From assembly GCA_034620365.1 (NCBI GenBank), contig JAQGEQ010000045.1:248001-312000 (forward strand): a stretch of DNA of 64,000 bases, given 5' to 3'. The stretch's first letter is position 1; each line of letters begins with the position of its first letter. Made by a program: the position numbers and the translations under genes. The notes below the pieces were generated by a model. That model made no database searches. It was not told the origin of the DNA and worked only from the letters and a program-made list of their open reading frames with translations. Below, piece after piece: positions 36,373-48,565 of the stretch. The stretch comes from Pegea sp. RAD2-039 (lineage: Eukaryota; Chordata; Thaliacea; Salpida; Salpidae).

Positions 36373-36846
36373 CTAAGATTCCTTAATCAGTTTTCTCAAT
36401 AAAAATGCTGATGGTGGAATCATTCTTTTATAATAATTCAATTCCTTTTTAATAATTTGAAACCCAAATTTTTCATAAAAATCAAGAGCTGGTCCATTAT
36501 TTGTTTGTACATGAAGATCTATACAATCAATATCCAAGCTGTTTTTATATGACTTTAAAACTTCTTTTAATAAAACTGAACCTACACCTCTTCTTCTAAA
36601 TGATGCTATACATCCAAGTAACATTATATAAGCTGAAGTTAATTCGTCATCAGTCTTCTTTACCTTGCAACCTACAATTCCAATTGGCTTTTCTTTGATG
36701 TAAATAATTTTAGTGAGTTCTTCAGAGTTTACTAAATCTCTATAGAATTGATCACTATACCTAACCGGAAAAATTAATTTATTTAACTGTCTAGCACTTT
36801 CCACATTCTCATTTGTGATATTCTTTAAAATTAAATTTTCAATCAT
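36373..36846 (-). CDS. NAA50: N-alpha-acetyltransferase 50, single exon
   Basis: GNAT-fold enzyme of the NatE complex that acetylates the N-terminus of proteins beginning Met-hydrophobic, and is needed for sister-chromatid cohesion. The 157-residue frame (human 169) has the peptide-binding FPVRY (26-30) and the acetyl-CoA loop RRRGVG (84-89). Tyr73 and His112 fall at the same positions as the catalytic pair described for human NAA50, in the contexts AYIMLLGC and LHVQTNN. DFYEKFGFQI and NYYKRM are also conserved. The C-terminal tail is shorter than the human one. There are no introns. Confidence 0.93.
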   Translation of the reverse strand: MIENLILKNITNENVESARQLNKLIFPVRYSDQFYRDLVNSEELTKIIYIKEKPIGIVGCKVKKTDDELTSAYIMLLGCIASFRRRGVGSVLLKEVLKSYKNSLDIDCIDLHVQTNNGPALDFYEKFGFQIIKKELNYYKRMIPPSAFLLRKLIKES

Positions 36847-39800
36847 AATTTTAATTAATTTCTTCTTTCTAAAATCATTTAAATTAAATTGAAGCTGTTT
36901 AATTTATAAAATTTGTTGATTTGAGTAATTGCTTACAAAAATAAATATACAATTATACAAATTCTTTAAAAATAGAATAAATATTTGTTTAATTATTTAT
37001 CTAAAGTCAGCTGTAATTACCAAACAGAAGTTCAAATAACAAAATCAAATAATTGTATTTCTTATTTCTCTATAGCTATAGTAACATGTGCTTGATATAA
37101 TTATTACTAATAATAATTTATTCCAAATATAAACATCTTGCATCACAATGTTAACAGTTTAAGTCAAGTAACAACATAAACAACTTTAAAAAAGTTCATT
37201 AAACTTAATTAATATTAAATATTATGCTTTATTAGTATTCACATATAACTTTTCATTGGATTAACTGATACACAGAAAAGTTATTAAGACTTTTTAAAGT
37301 AAAAAATTAATTAAAATTAAATGTTACAGGCTTTTAGTTATTCTAAGAACAATTATCACAAATATTTTACAAATTAATTGTTTATTAAACACCATTTGAA
37401 GTTTACCAACGAAATCAAATAGAAAATTTTAATTAAAACTAATTTCACAGAAAATTTATCAAAATAAAACTAATAAAATACAACAAACAACTTTATTTAA
37501 CTTTATTTAAACAAAAATTTATTGCATTACAACATGATATATCAAATATACAAAGTTTAATTATTATCACAGTTGTCTTATACAACTCTTTTATATAGAA
37601 AAAAGAGAGAATAGTAAAAATTTTATTAAAAATCAAATAAATAAAATTACAGTTGAATTATAATGTATAAAATAGAAATTTAAAAACTAAAAACATTTAC
37701 ATAAATACGATAAATATTGTAATAGAATATCTTTAACGTAAATCTGCTGTCAAAGTAAAAAGAATTTAATAAAATTTAAAGTTAAATAATAAGATAAAAT
37801 AATAGAAAACTACTTCAAGAATATTTAAGCATCAAGTATAGTCTAATGTACTAGCTCATTAGTTGAAAATAGTTTCAATTTAGGGTAGTCACCGTGAAAT
37901 TAAGCCATAATAAAAATATAGATAGTAATCGCCTACGATATAAATTGACAATTTTTTGTTAATTAATTCAAAAATTAGTTTAAAAACAGCAAATTGAAGT
38001 CTGTAAAAGGAATATGCATTTTATAATGTCAATTGTAGATAAGTTTAAAACATTTATATTTTAAAGATTACATTCAGATTATAGATTACATAATTATAAT
38101 TATTACTGTGTGAATTATACATAAAATGTATTTTATAATGTATTTTAGACTACCTAAAAAACATTCTTTTCATTTTAATACTTTCAACTTATTTATTTAA
38201 ACACTTTTATATTCGGCCAAATTTATAATGATTCATTAATTTCTTTTAAGAATTAAATTAAATATTTAATCATTAAATACTTAATGGAAGAAGCCTTTCA
38301 TGAATGTGATAAAAAATATCATTACTTTCGCTAATTGGAGATAATAATAAGAGTTCAAAATAGATTTAGACAAGGTTTATTTGTAATGAAGCTATGCCCC
38401 TACAGACTACAATTTCTTCGGGCTACACTCACACAAGCATACTTAAATATAATTAGAAAATTTAACTTGTAATTTAGCTTCATCTAGCTCTATCAAAACA
38501 TGTGATAAAAATGTCTTTACTTTTAGCAATTGGAAATAATAATATTTATTTAATAATAAATAATAAGTTAATAAGAGTTCAAAATAGATTTAGATAAGCT
38601 ATGCCCCTACAGACTAAAAGTTTTTTCGGCTACATTCACACAGACATACTTAAATATAATTAGAAAATTTAACTTGTCAGATTTACTAGCTTCTACTCAT
38701 CTAGTTATTTTTTGAAGCAGAATTTACCCTGAGTACTACTTAAAATACTTTTTAATGTATAAAAGAGTTTATATTACATATATTACTTTCGTAGATTATT
38801 TAGCAAATTATTACTCTCGACGTCATTTAATGGTGTTCTTTGAAATATTCAAGAAAATGGTTTTGATAAGAATTACTTCTAAGAATATTTAAACCTTAGT
38901 CGGCTATTTTTTTTTCTTATTTTAAAATAGCCTTGTGCTCAGGCAGTCTAAAGCGTCAGCAAAAGTATAGAAGTTCTACTAATAAAAAAAATATTTTGAA
39001 TATTCAAGTAGAAAACACAAATTTTTAAGTTTCTAATGATTTGCTGAGCAAGTTGGAAATTTCAAAATTTACTTTTTGAAGCACTTTTTTTAAAACTAAG
39101 GCAGAGTTTCAATAAAAACTATATTTTAAAAAATGGCGAATTTTCAGAATAAATTATTGAGGAAATCTACAAATATTCAGAATCAGAATAGTTTTAGTGA
39201 AGAGTTAGTTTTGTTGCCTGAATATTTTAACAGTTTAATTTAGATTCTGTATCTCATGAAACATTCAAACTAACTTTTAGTGATTCAGCAGTTTTTATAA
39301 TACTTTTGGATAGATATAATAAAGTTTATAATTACAGAAAAATCTACAATAACACTCTAGAATAACAAACTCGAATAATACTACTCATCTCGCTTTACAA
39401 GAAGTAAAGAGATATTGTTCAATAAATAGGCGGAAAAAAATAAAGGAAAAGAACTTTAAAGTGGAATTCAAACTTCTTTTAACAATTTAAAAGAACTTCG
39501 GATAGTTTACGATATTAATGAGTCTCTGATTAAAAATTTCAATAAAATTCTCAGAGTAAAACTTTGAATAAAAGTAATATTTACTTTTCTAAGACTATCA
39601 AAAGTTATCTATTTAAACCTAATCAAATGTATTATACAAATAATTTATAGCTGTCAGGGGAAGAAAGCACTTAAGAAGTTCTTATATTGTAGTTGCTACT
39701 AATTCACAGTAGATCATTTGATTCGGTAGAAAAAAATCTTTGATTTAATCAGAGCTTCATTCAGAAGTTTTGAGTCAGAACTTTTACTAAGAATTATAAT

Positions 39801-40137
39801 CTTTTATTACTACTTGGTTTTAAGTTGTTAAATGTATTGCTTCGTTTGATAAATAAGTTTTATAAAGTGAGTTTTCTTGAAGTGTAATTTTCACTTCTAA
39901 AACTCTTTTGTAAAAATTTATTGAATCCTTCTAGATTTACTAAACCAATCTTTAGTCATGATCATAAGTTCATATAAAACACAAGCTTTATTTAAGGTAC
40001 AAAGATATAATTTTGAAATAAATTTTGATTCAATAGTAAAACAGTTATTAAATCTTCTGAAGTATATAGCTTTAATTTTTAGTTTAAAATTAAACTTTGA
40101 GTTAATATGGTTTCGGAAAGTCGACGAGCAGGTTGTA
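36847..40137. other. Intergenic, AT-rich
   Basis: About 3.3 kb with no gene recognised. A direct repeat pair lies at 38300-38677 (listed separately). Overlapping open frames at 39918-40245 partly shadow the last exon of the next gene. Confidence 0.45.
38300..38677. repeat. Direct repeat, two imperfect copies of about 125-170 bp
   Basis: The blocks at 38347-38470 and 38571-38677 share ATAAGAGTTCAAAATAGATT, GCTATGCCCCTACAGACTA, TTCGGGCTACA/TTCGGCTACAT, CATACTTAAATATAATTAG and AAAATTTAACTTGT in the same order. Upstream, GTGATAAAAA...TACTTT...AATTGGA...ATAATAAT is also shared (38309-38352 and 38503-38545), so the true unit is longer, with small indels. It is not coding. Confidence 0.75.
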
Positions 40138-43100
40138 TTAGAGCACATGGTTTCTATTATACAAATAATAACTATTGAAACCCTGGAAGCTGTGCCTCTT
40201 CTCCCTGTGTTTGGTCGAGTAATTATATCTCAAGTCATTAGATGATTCTGCAAATTCTGCTCTTCTGCTATTTTTTCTGTAATCAGAATTTTTAAGACTC
40301 TAATGAGGCTGTAGAGATTCTTAGCAAGACTTTTGTGATTAGCTTTTATTAAAAAACTAAATATTCAAACCTCATATCTGGGGCGTTTTCAGGAAATTTT
40401 TGATGAAACTCTCGGTGAACTGAAGTCTGAAAATAAGAAAATAATTCAATAAAAATTCTATTCAAATAAAAATAGAAAATTTTTACTCTGTTCCAAGCAT
40501 TCTGAAGATCAGATAACCCTGAAGTGCTTCGAGGTCTTTTTGATTCAAATAAAGAATCAAATTTAGTTGAATCTCTACAATCGTAGTTCCACTTCCAATG
40601 TTTTTGATAGGATGGTGTAACTGAAGCATGATCAGAAGCGTATGAAGAGCGTAGTGCAGGTCCTCTTGAGATTTCTAAAAGGATTTTTCAGAGATGTATT
40701 TACTAACATAAACTCAAATTTTATTCAAGATGAAAAAAAAAAGTGAAATTTTAATCAAATTAATTGTTTAAAAATCAAATAAGTATAAAATACCTCCATA
40801 AATAGAAGACCTTTTTGATGTAGTAGGTGTCGAAGGTCTGACATTTGAAGGTCTACTTGTATTCAGTGGATATGAAAACTCATCTCCAAATTCTGAAGTA
40901 CTTTTTACTTTGACAACCTACATCAGTTGATCATTAATAGATCTAATAAGTTTTTAAATACCTCGTTGAAAGAGATGTTCCTGCTTCCTGAAAATCTCGG
41001 AGGAGACCCAGGAGGTCGAAGAATTGATCGTTTACCGCTTCCTAAATCCCTAGTGATCTCTGGATGATCTGATCTAGAACTGAATGAATATGGATTTGTT
41101 TTTGGGACATAATCTCTAGAAGATAAAGAAGAATGATTCTGAGTTGGCGGATGAATTATCATGTGATCCTGAATGTCTTGTGGTTGTGTCTTGCAACTTT
41201 CAACTAATCTGTAAAAAGAAGAACGCGTTGATGACGTTTAATCATCTGTTGATGATGTCACCTGTTATATAAGCTGTCAACTTTACTGGTATTTGTAATC
41301 TTTTCAGTCGAATACTTCAAGTCAGAAGAAAACTTCTCAGACTCATCTTCTCTAAATTTTAAGCTGATTAGATCTTTTTTATCCCGATACATCTGAATAA
41401 AAAGAATTATTTTGTTTGAAAGACTTTAGAAATGATGATTTGATCAGCTGACTTCTTGATCATGTTGTATCATTGCTCTTGGTGCTTCTCTAGTCGCAAA
41501 CTGATCGATTTTACTTCTAAGTGAAATCAGATTCCTTTTGGAGTCATATTTTTTTAATAAATCATCTTTACGACGATTATCTTCAATTTTCTAAACATTT
41601 AGATACAAATTTGAAATCAGTTTTTATCAATTTATTTCACAAAGTTTGTTTTTACTTGAAATGTTTTATCTCTTTCTTTCTTATATCTTTCAAGATAAGA
41701 GAGATCATCGCTAGTACCATCCACTTTTTCAAACATTTCAGAATCATTTGTTCTTTCAACAAACTCTTTTTTTACTTTTAAATTTTCCAATCCTAAGAAG
41801 CATAAAAAAATTTCAATTTTTCGCTTTGAAAGTCTTAAAATTTCCCCAAAAAAATTTATAGAAATCAAGAAACCTTTCTCTGGATGTTTTTCACTCTGCA
41901 TCTTCATCCACATCTGATCACTTGAAGAGGAGAGATCACGTGGAAATGAAGAGTAGGTCTTTAGATCCATCACATCTGCACTGTCTGGAACTGGATTATC
42001 TTCTTTGTATCGAATGTTGGATGCAAGAAGTCTCCTATTTTGTAAAAGTCGAGCGTATCTTCCTTCTAAAGGTCTTGTCATTGTGGGAGTTGCTGAAGAA
42101 GTTGGTTTCTGCGTGAAATTCACTTCTTATAAATTATTTTCATCAAATTTATTCTGATATATAATTACCAGGCTTCGATTTCTTTTGTTAGCTCCATCAG
42201 AAATTTCTTCTTTTAATTTTTCGTGGTAATCGTCTAACTGCATTGCATTAGATGGACCTTGCTCTAAAAAAAAAGAATTATTTCTCCAACATTTTAAAAC
42301 ATTTTTCTAATAAGTGAACAAATCATCTTGCTTGGGAGCGAAGCGGTTACTACACCTAGCTACAAGGTACTTCTAGCTAGGAAGTACCGGCTTCGACCCC
42401 AGGTCAATAAACTATTGAGAAAAACCATAAAAAAAGTCATGAGAACTTATGTTAGCGAGATGTGCTCTCTTTAGGCACCCTCCTTCGCATTTATATATAT
42501 AAAAAAAAATAAATATAAAAAAGAAAAATGAATATTTTCAGTTATTATTTTGAAACATATAAGAATTTAAACTTGTTGTAAACTGACTAACCAGTGAAGT
42601 TATAATCGTAGGTTGTCTTGTGTTGGTCTCTTTCTACGTTTCTTAGGGCATTTGCTGTTCGAAGTTCAATTCTTTGATCCTCTTCTCGAATCAAAAGATT
42701 TGGATGAACCTTTAATTTAAATTAAACTAAAAAAACATTTCTTAAAAATATATTTGTTTGTCTTTGAGTGAAATTTTTTAAGATTTTTATTTACTTTGGA
42801 AAGTATTCAAACATTTTAAAGTAGACTTCGGTATTTAGTATTTCAAGCTAACTTAAAAGAAAGTTCACAGATTTTAAAATAGTAAATTGAAATTATAAAA
42901 AAATTGAAGATCAAACACAGATAAGCAAGTTAGAAAGAAATATTCGATTACAGATATTCATTTACAGAAAATAAATTAGCAGATTTTGGATATTTTCTCA
43001 GCAGAAACTTAATTCACCGAAAAATAAATCAAATAATTGAAAACAAAATGAACTTTGTAAAAAAATCACCAGTTTTGTTGGAGTCGGGTAGTAAGCCTGT

Positions 43101-44642
43101 CTTCCGCTATCAGCTGATTTTCTCAGGTTCGGGAAACCAAATTCGCCCAGCCACTGTAAAGGCTTTCTGTTTTTATCTGAAGGACTCACTTGCGTTTCAT
43201 GACGTCGTGAAAAACCTGCGTACAATCGTCAAAACTTCTTTAGGAATCAGATTTTTGAATAAAAAATAAATTTTAGTGTTTATAAAAGTGTTTAGATGAA
43301 AAGTTTTCTGAAATTCACCTTTTGCTTTGCTTTCTATTTTGACATCATATGAACTTGCAGCTTTTGAAATATCCATTGGAGGTTCAGATCTGAAAGAGTC
43401 TCCTGTATAAGGATCATCTGGAGAAGAGTAATCCGGGAAGAGAGCGAATCTGGAAACGTGAGACGCGTACGGATGCTCGGCGGGAAAGGGTTTATCAATT
43501 AGTAGCCGGCTGAAGAAAAAATAACAATTTAAGATTCGATATTCAAAATGTCAAACTGAAATTTTATTTGTATTTTTACTAAACTATAATAAAAGTTTAT
43601 TTCTTTTTCATTTTATTGTGAAGCTCTTTAAAATTTGATGAGCATTTTACACCAGAATATTTTTATGAACTTTTAAAAGTCTAATAAAATTTGATCTTTA
43701 TGTGATTATGTAAATGAGACAGACTTCATTTCGCTACTTGGACACTTCGGGAGCAGCTCATCGTTTAATCGCACATCACTCTTCTTAAGCATTGTGACGT
43801 CATAAATCCTTTGAAGATCTGATGTAGTTGGATCATTCTAAAATGAGTTAATCAAATTTGAAAGTTGTAAAAATGAAAACTGATATAAATCTTTATTATT
43901 TCTTAAAGTCTCTCTTAATTTTTGAACAAATTTTATTTAAAAATCTTTTATCTTCGAACTAGTCGAGTGAATAAAATAAAAATTAAATTAGAAAGTTAAA
44001 TCTCAAAGCCTACCTCCAAAGACTTTTCATAAAAACTTTTTGAACGTTGGTATTCTTCATATCTAAGACATAAAAATTATCAAAAAGTCAAAATTATAAA
44101 CTTCTGTGTGACATGAACGTTTTTTGTAGTTTATAAATACAATTACTTTATTTAAGTATTTTTCAGACCAATAAACTAATCGATATTACAAATTAATCTA
44201 AAAAAAGATATTGTTATTAAATTATTTCAATCAAATGAAATATATCTTTTAATTTATAATTATTAAATCCTTTTTTATATCATTTAGAACAAAGTAAAAT
44301 AGAAAGATCTTTTTTAACTTTCGGAAACTTTCTATCTGTATTTACTTTCTACTCAAACTTATGTTTTGTAAATATTAACTTTTCATTTTAATTAACCTTT
44401 ATATCAAGTTCAACTAGTAAAGTTAATCATCAGTTTTTGTTGTCTTATAAAAATCAAAACTAATAAAACAAACATACCGAATTTAAATCTATAGATTTTG
44501 TTATGTTTATTCTATTTAACAAATGTAAATAGTCTTACTTTGATGGACTTATTGTCATTCTGTTGTAGTATAGTGGAGAAAAGAGTTCACTGGAAACTTC
44601 ATGCTGTTTCAAGTTGTTTCGAGGGGATTGAACTAAAGTCAT
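40138..44642 (-). CDS. Uncharacterised 729-residue protein, 16 exons, possibly cilium/sperm-associated
   Basis: Exons (minus): 44539-44642, 44014-44062, 43746-43837, 43319-43509, 43070-43215, 42592-42709, 42169-42263, 41874-42108, 41656-41792, 41453-41590, 41262-41392, 40962-41208, 40794-40917, 40487-40674, 40371-40426 and 40138-40276; 2,190 nt, all phases consistent, ATG start. No enzyme fold, signal peptide or membrane segment is visible. Notable segments: HPYASHVSRFALFPDY, LRTANALRNVERDQH with YNFTG and LDDYHEKL, a charged, probably helical middle (YLERYKKERDKTFQKIEDNR), a serine/proline-rich linker, and a C-terminus with HREFHQKFPENAPDMR and KHREKRHSFQGFNSYYL. From memory the HPYxSHxSRFAxFP and RTANxLRNxE blocks suggest an uncharacterised vertebrate family such as human C7orf31; I cannot confirm this. 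Intron 6 (42264-42591) carries a SINE. The 81-nt intron 41793-41873 is stop-free and in frame. Confidence 0.75.
42328..42512 (+). mobile_element. tRNA-derived SINE ending in a LINE 3' tail
   Basis: The tRNA-like head (about 42333-42405) has GAAGCGGTTACTACACC as A-box region and GGCTTCGACCCC as B box. Between them GGTACTTC and GAAGTACC form an 8-bp stem, like the long variable arm of a class II tRNA. After a short linker, the last 70 bp (TTAGCGAGATGTGCTCTCTT, then AGGCACCCTCCTTCGCATTT) are the 3' end of the LINE at 46080-46460, followed by an AT repeat. It sits in an intron of the 16-exon gene, antisense to it. Confidence 0.75.
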
Positions 44643-45300
44643 TGTTTGTTTATTTAAGTGTTTCAATTCATTGTTTTATTGATACTATTTTAAAGAACTT
44701 TATTTCATTTTTTACTCTAAATCATCTAAAATTTTAAAGAAGCGTTTAAAGTTTATTAGTGATAAAATATTTTACAAATTCTTAAAGATCTTTGCAGCTA
44801 ATAAAGACTTTTTTTAAACTTCAATAATTTACATTTCAAAACTCAAATATAAAAATACAAAATGCTGAAACTATTAACATTTCTATCATAAAATGAAAAT
44901 TTTATATAAAAACCTAAAGTTAAAAAAAAGTAATAAATAAAAAGTAGTTACTGTTTCCAAAGTCACAGGTTCACTAATAAAAAAAGTTGGAATCTAATCT
45001 TATTAAGCACCTTGTTGTGAGTGTCATCCTCTAACTAACTGAGCAAGCGATTAATTTCAAAAGAATGAGAGCTGTGTGTTTGCGTAGCCAGGGGTGAGTT
45101 CGCCGCAGAGACATAAAGAAGAAAGTAAACAATACAACAAAAGATGTCTTGACGTGACGTCACGTCATTATCCGATTTTATCAATGACAACATTCACTGT
45201 CGTCATCATTACTACTCGTGTGGTTGGTCGTTTCCATAACATCATGAGTAATCGACTGTTGTTTTGTGGCTCTTGTTAAATCTGAATTTCTGCCAAGGTT
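44643..45300 (-). promoter_or_regulatory. Upstream region of the 16-exon gene with a CRE-type palindrome
   Basis: The window upstream of the ATG at 44642 becomes less AT-rich around 45060-45290. It contains GACGTGACGTCACGTCA, an extended palindrome built around TGACGTCA (45155-45162), the consensus site for ATF/CREB proteins. Promoter function is inference; the same octamer is common in this window, including in exons and introns. Confidence 0.3.
44985..45056 (-). repeat. Degenerate tRNA-like segment (possible old SINE head)
   Basis: On the minus strand TTGCTCAGTTAGTTAGAG resembles a tRNA A box with D-loop. About 40 bp later GATTAGATTCC is a poor B box. The acceptor stem does not pair, so this is not a working tRNA gene. 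Confidence 0.3.
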
Positions 45301-46079
45301 ACCTTAAGATTATATAAAGGATTAAAACAACTCATTAAAATTGTTGCTTTAAATTGTTTAGTTTTGAAGACGGAATCATGGCTAAAATGGCTTTTTAATT
45401 ATTTTCCATCGACTCAATCAAATCTAACTTTGTTTTATATTTTCTTATTCATTTATGAAATTTTAAAAAGATAATTAAATTATAAACTAAAAACATTGGA
45501 TAAATTGAACACAAATAATTGCGAAATTGCGAAATAAAACAGATTATCCAATGTCACCGTCTAGAATTATTCTTATCTCATATTAGAAGCCAGCAAACCG
45601 CAAGTTAGCTTATGATCTTATGGGGTTTAAATAAATATTGAGGTGTTTATCCAAAATATATATTTCGTGAAATGGGTGTTGAGTGACTTGCCTTTATTAT
45701 AAATCTCAAATGATAGTCTTAATTAAAGAATAGAATTTGGATTATTGATCAATTTCTATTTATCTTTTGTATGATAATAAATCTTTCAACAATTCGAGAT
45801 AAATGTATCTAACATAAAATAAATAACTTCAATCTTAACTTTAAATAAATTTTGATAAAAGATAGCACATAAACTTTACAGAAACTTACAAATATAGTTT
45901 GATTGAGTGTTATGGACAAAATAATTTTTTAATTATCTTTTATCTTGAGCTTATAAGATAATTCGATTTTATTCTTAGCTAAAACCTGAAACAAAATCTT
46001 GCTTGGTTGTGTACAAAGTAAATAAAAGCTAATCAAAAATTAAGTAGTTTGTCTAATCAAGGAACGATATAATAAGATA

Positions 46080-46460
46080 TATATCTAGATATATAAGCCT
46101 ATATCACCCAGTACATTGGTCAGAGCAAATTTTTTCTCATACTGTACAATTAATACATGGAATCAGCTGCCATCAGACATTGCCATGTCGAAATCACTCG
46201 CGTTGTTCAAGCAGAAGTTGAACCGTTATAAAATTGCCAACATTGTCATTTCTAAACTGTGATTTTTTTTCTCTTTTTTATATTATTATAATTCTATGTA
46301 ATTGTTCACTGTTATATGCTTTGAGTGATATCGAAACACCATGTGTTACATCTTTTACTTTCTATATTTTTGGCTAAATAGATGTTATTTGTGAAAATGT
46401 GTGTTAGCGAGAGGTGTTCTTTTCAGGTACCCCCCTTCGCATTTATTAAAATAAATAAAT
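46080..46460 (+). mobile_element. LINE 3' end with C-terminal ORF2 residues, best copy
   Basis: The plus strand reads NTWNQLPSDIAMSKSLALFK, continuing QKLNRYKIANIVISKL and a stop. This is the standard C-terminus of CR1/L2-like reverse-transcriptase proteins (WNxLPxxI...SLxxFKxxL). About 190 bp of 3' UTR follow, ending GTTAGCGAGAGGTGTTC, AGGTACCCCCCTTCGCATTT and an AATAAATAAAT repeat. The copy is truncated at its 5' end. It is the reference for the other tail fragments at 6474, 20198, 35684, 42440 and 57108. Confidence 0.8.
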
Positions 46461-48019
46461 ATTTCTTTGTTCTTACATATATATGAAATATCAATTCTCC
46501 AAATTATGATTATGACAATTACTATAAAAATTTAACTAAAGATAAATATAAGTTGAAATGCTAATTGAAAAAGTTTAATAAATCATAAACAATCTTATTT
46601 ATAATTTTTTTAATTGGAATTAAACAATCTTATTTCTCTTTTGCTTTTTTTAATTTCAACTTTTTTTACTTTTCTCTAATATTAAAAAAACGCTGACTTC
46701 ATTACATCTGTTTATTTTTTTAATAGCTTTTAAAAGTATAAATAGATCTTCTAATTGATCTCTAATTTTTTATAAGTGAAAAATCAACTTTTCGAAGATA
46801 ACATGTAGCAAATGTTTTGTTTATAAGCCATTCAGTAAATTTTAGTTTCAATTAAAATAATTTTTATGGGTGTTTCAAAACATTTAATATTTAAAAAGTT
46901 CCTAAATCCATGGGACCATTTTTATATTATTGATTCAGCTTCAGTAGATGATTTTCATTCAAAATTTATTTGTTGTAATCAATTATTTTAGATTAAAATG
47001 TCATTATTCTAGCACTTTGCACAATACATTAGCTTCTATGTCTAATAATGTAGTATTTATAGGAAAATAAAGCTGTGTACATAAAGTAAATAAGTCAAAC
47101 ACAAATATATCAAACCCAACTTAATGTAGCTGTTAAAAGGTTTTGAACTTATACAATGAACTGAATTACTACATAACAAAATTTAATTTTTAATCAAATA
47201 ATTAAAAAAACAGCTTTTTATCTAGTGGAAAAATCTATACGCTCTGATAAGATTTTATCCAAATAATTCGCCCTTTAAAAGATTTTAATAGTAATAAAAC
47301 GAATAAGGAAATAATCTATTGTAATATTGTTGATCTAAAAATACTTATAACTATTTTTATTAACTGTTATCATTTTTATTTTACCTTGTAGTCAATTAAA
47401 AAGTTAAAATAATAATTAAAGCAAAATATTTATTTACTGCATAAAGTATTGAGCCATTCTTGTATATTTCCAACAAAATTTTGAAACTGTTATGGATCAG
47501 TTTAATAAAACGGATTATTTTAAAACAAATAAAAACTTTTTTTGAAAGATCTCAAAATATACTTGACATAAAAGATTACAACTTTTTAGAAACATTTTTT
47601 CCTTTATTTTTATGCTTGAAGAAAACTCTCTTTGGAAGCTTTTTGTATTTTGTTTTTAAAATTTAAAGCAAAGATCTATATTATAGAAAAATTGCAGAGA
47701 ATTGTAAAACAATCACTAAGATTTTGTCAAAGAAATTTAAAACATTAAAATTGTATTTAAACTATAAGAGTTAATCAAGCTAAAACCTAATTGATTTCTA
47801 TCATTCTTTAGCTTTGAATGATCTAAACTTTAATACAAAGTTTATAATAGCACTATTAAAATAAAGATGATGTAAAATAAATAATAACTTACTATATTTA
47901 AAATATATAAATTTTAATAATAACTATATAAAATAAAGTGTTTATAAATATATCTATAAATATAAATATCATCAACTTTGACTTACTTTTTGTAATACAT
48001 TCATTTATTAACAACCCAT

Positions 48020-48390
48020 AAAATGAAATTTGTGTCTTTGTGATGAGGCGGTTACTAAACGTCGAAGGTCGCAGGTTCAAGCCCGGGCGGACACATATTT
48101 GCGACAATGAAAAGTCCATATGAACCTGGATTGAATTTGGATTAATAAAAACACTTATAGAAGATGTAGAACTTCGAATTTTGATTCAGAGTTGGAGCCT
48201 CGTCACTATACTCAGCGTCGTTCTGGCAGCTCTTGCGACGCCAGCTGTGCGTAGCTGCATCAGTCCGTCTGTTCCGCTACATAACCTTGTTGGTGTTGAG
48301 ATTGGAATCCTGCTGCATAGGCAACAACTGGATATATATAACTTCTGCCCTGGCTTACAATTTGGCCGTTCTAGGCTGAAGTAGGCTAAA
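48020..48390 (+). mobile_element. tRNA-derived SINE, full-length copy
   Basis: The head starts TGATGAGGCGGTTACTAAAC and has the B box GGTTCAAGCCC; its variable arm is shorter than in the other heads. Body and tail are collinear with the minus-strand copy at 2030-2380 (GGCGGACACATATTTGCGA, TCTGGCAGCTC, AACCTTGTTGGTGTTG, AATCCTGCTGC, TCTGCCCTGGC). The end GGCCGTTCTAGGCTGAAGT is an altered form of the inverted 3' motif. It differs from the 42328 SINE, which has a LINE tail. Confidence 0.8.
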
Positions 48391-48449
48391 AATTTCTATG
48401 GTTTATGTTTATTTAATTTATTTAAATGAAGCTTTTATAAAATAGTCTT

Positions 48450-48565
48450 TCTGTTCTACTGTATTTCCTTGTTGGCGTGGAAAGTAGAATCCTGCTTCAT
48501 GGGCAACAACTGGATCTCCATCGTATCTGCCCTGTCTCACAGACGTGTTCGGGCGAAGCACGCGA
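48450..48565 (+). mobile_element. Solo SINE tail copy
   Basis: About 110 bp repeat the 3' domain of the SINE ending 60 bp upstream: TTCCTTGTTGGCGTGGA, GAATCCTGCTTCATGGGCAA, CAACTGGAT and TCTGCCCTG, then GTGTTCGGGCGAAGCACGCG in place of the inverted motif. It has no tRNA head. It is either a tandem extra tail domain or a 5'-truncated insertion. Confidence 0.6.

Noticed and set aside
41521..43269. Plus-strand frames in the 16-exon gene region
   Set aside because: The minus-strand exons join in phase; the plus frames cross introns without splice signals.
48040..48110. Functional tRNA gene
   Set aside because: Same reason: a SINE head, with a collinear SINE body following.
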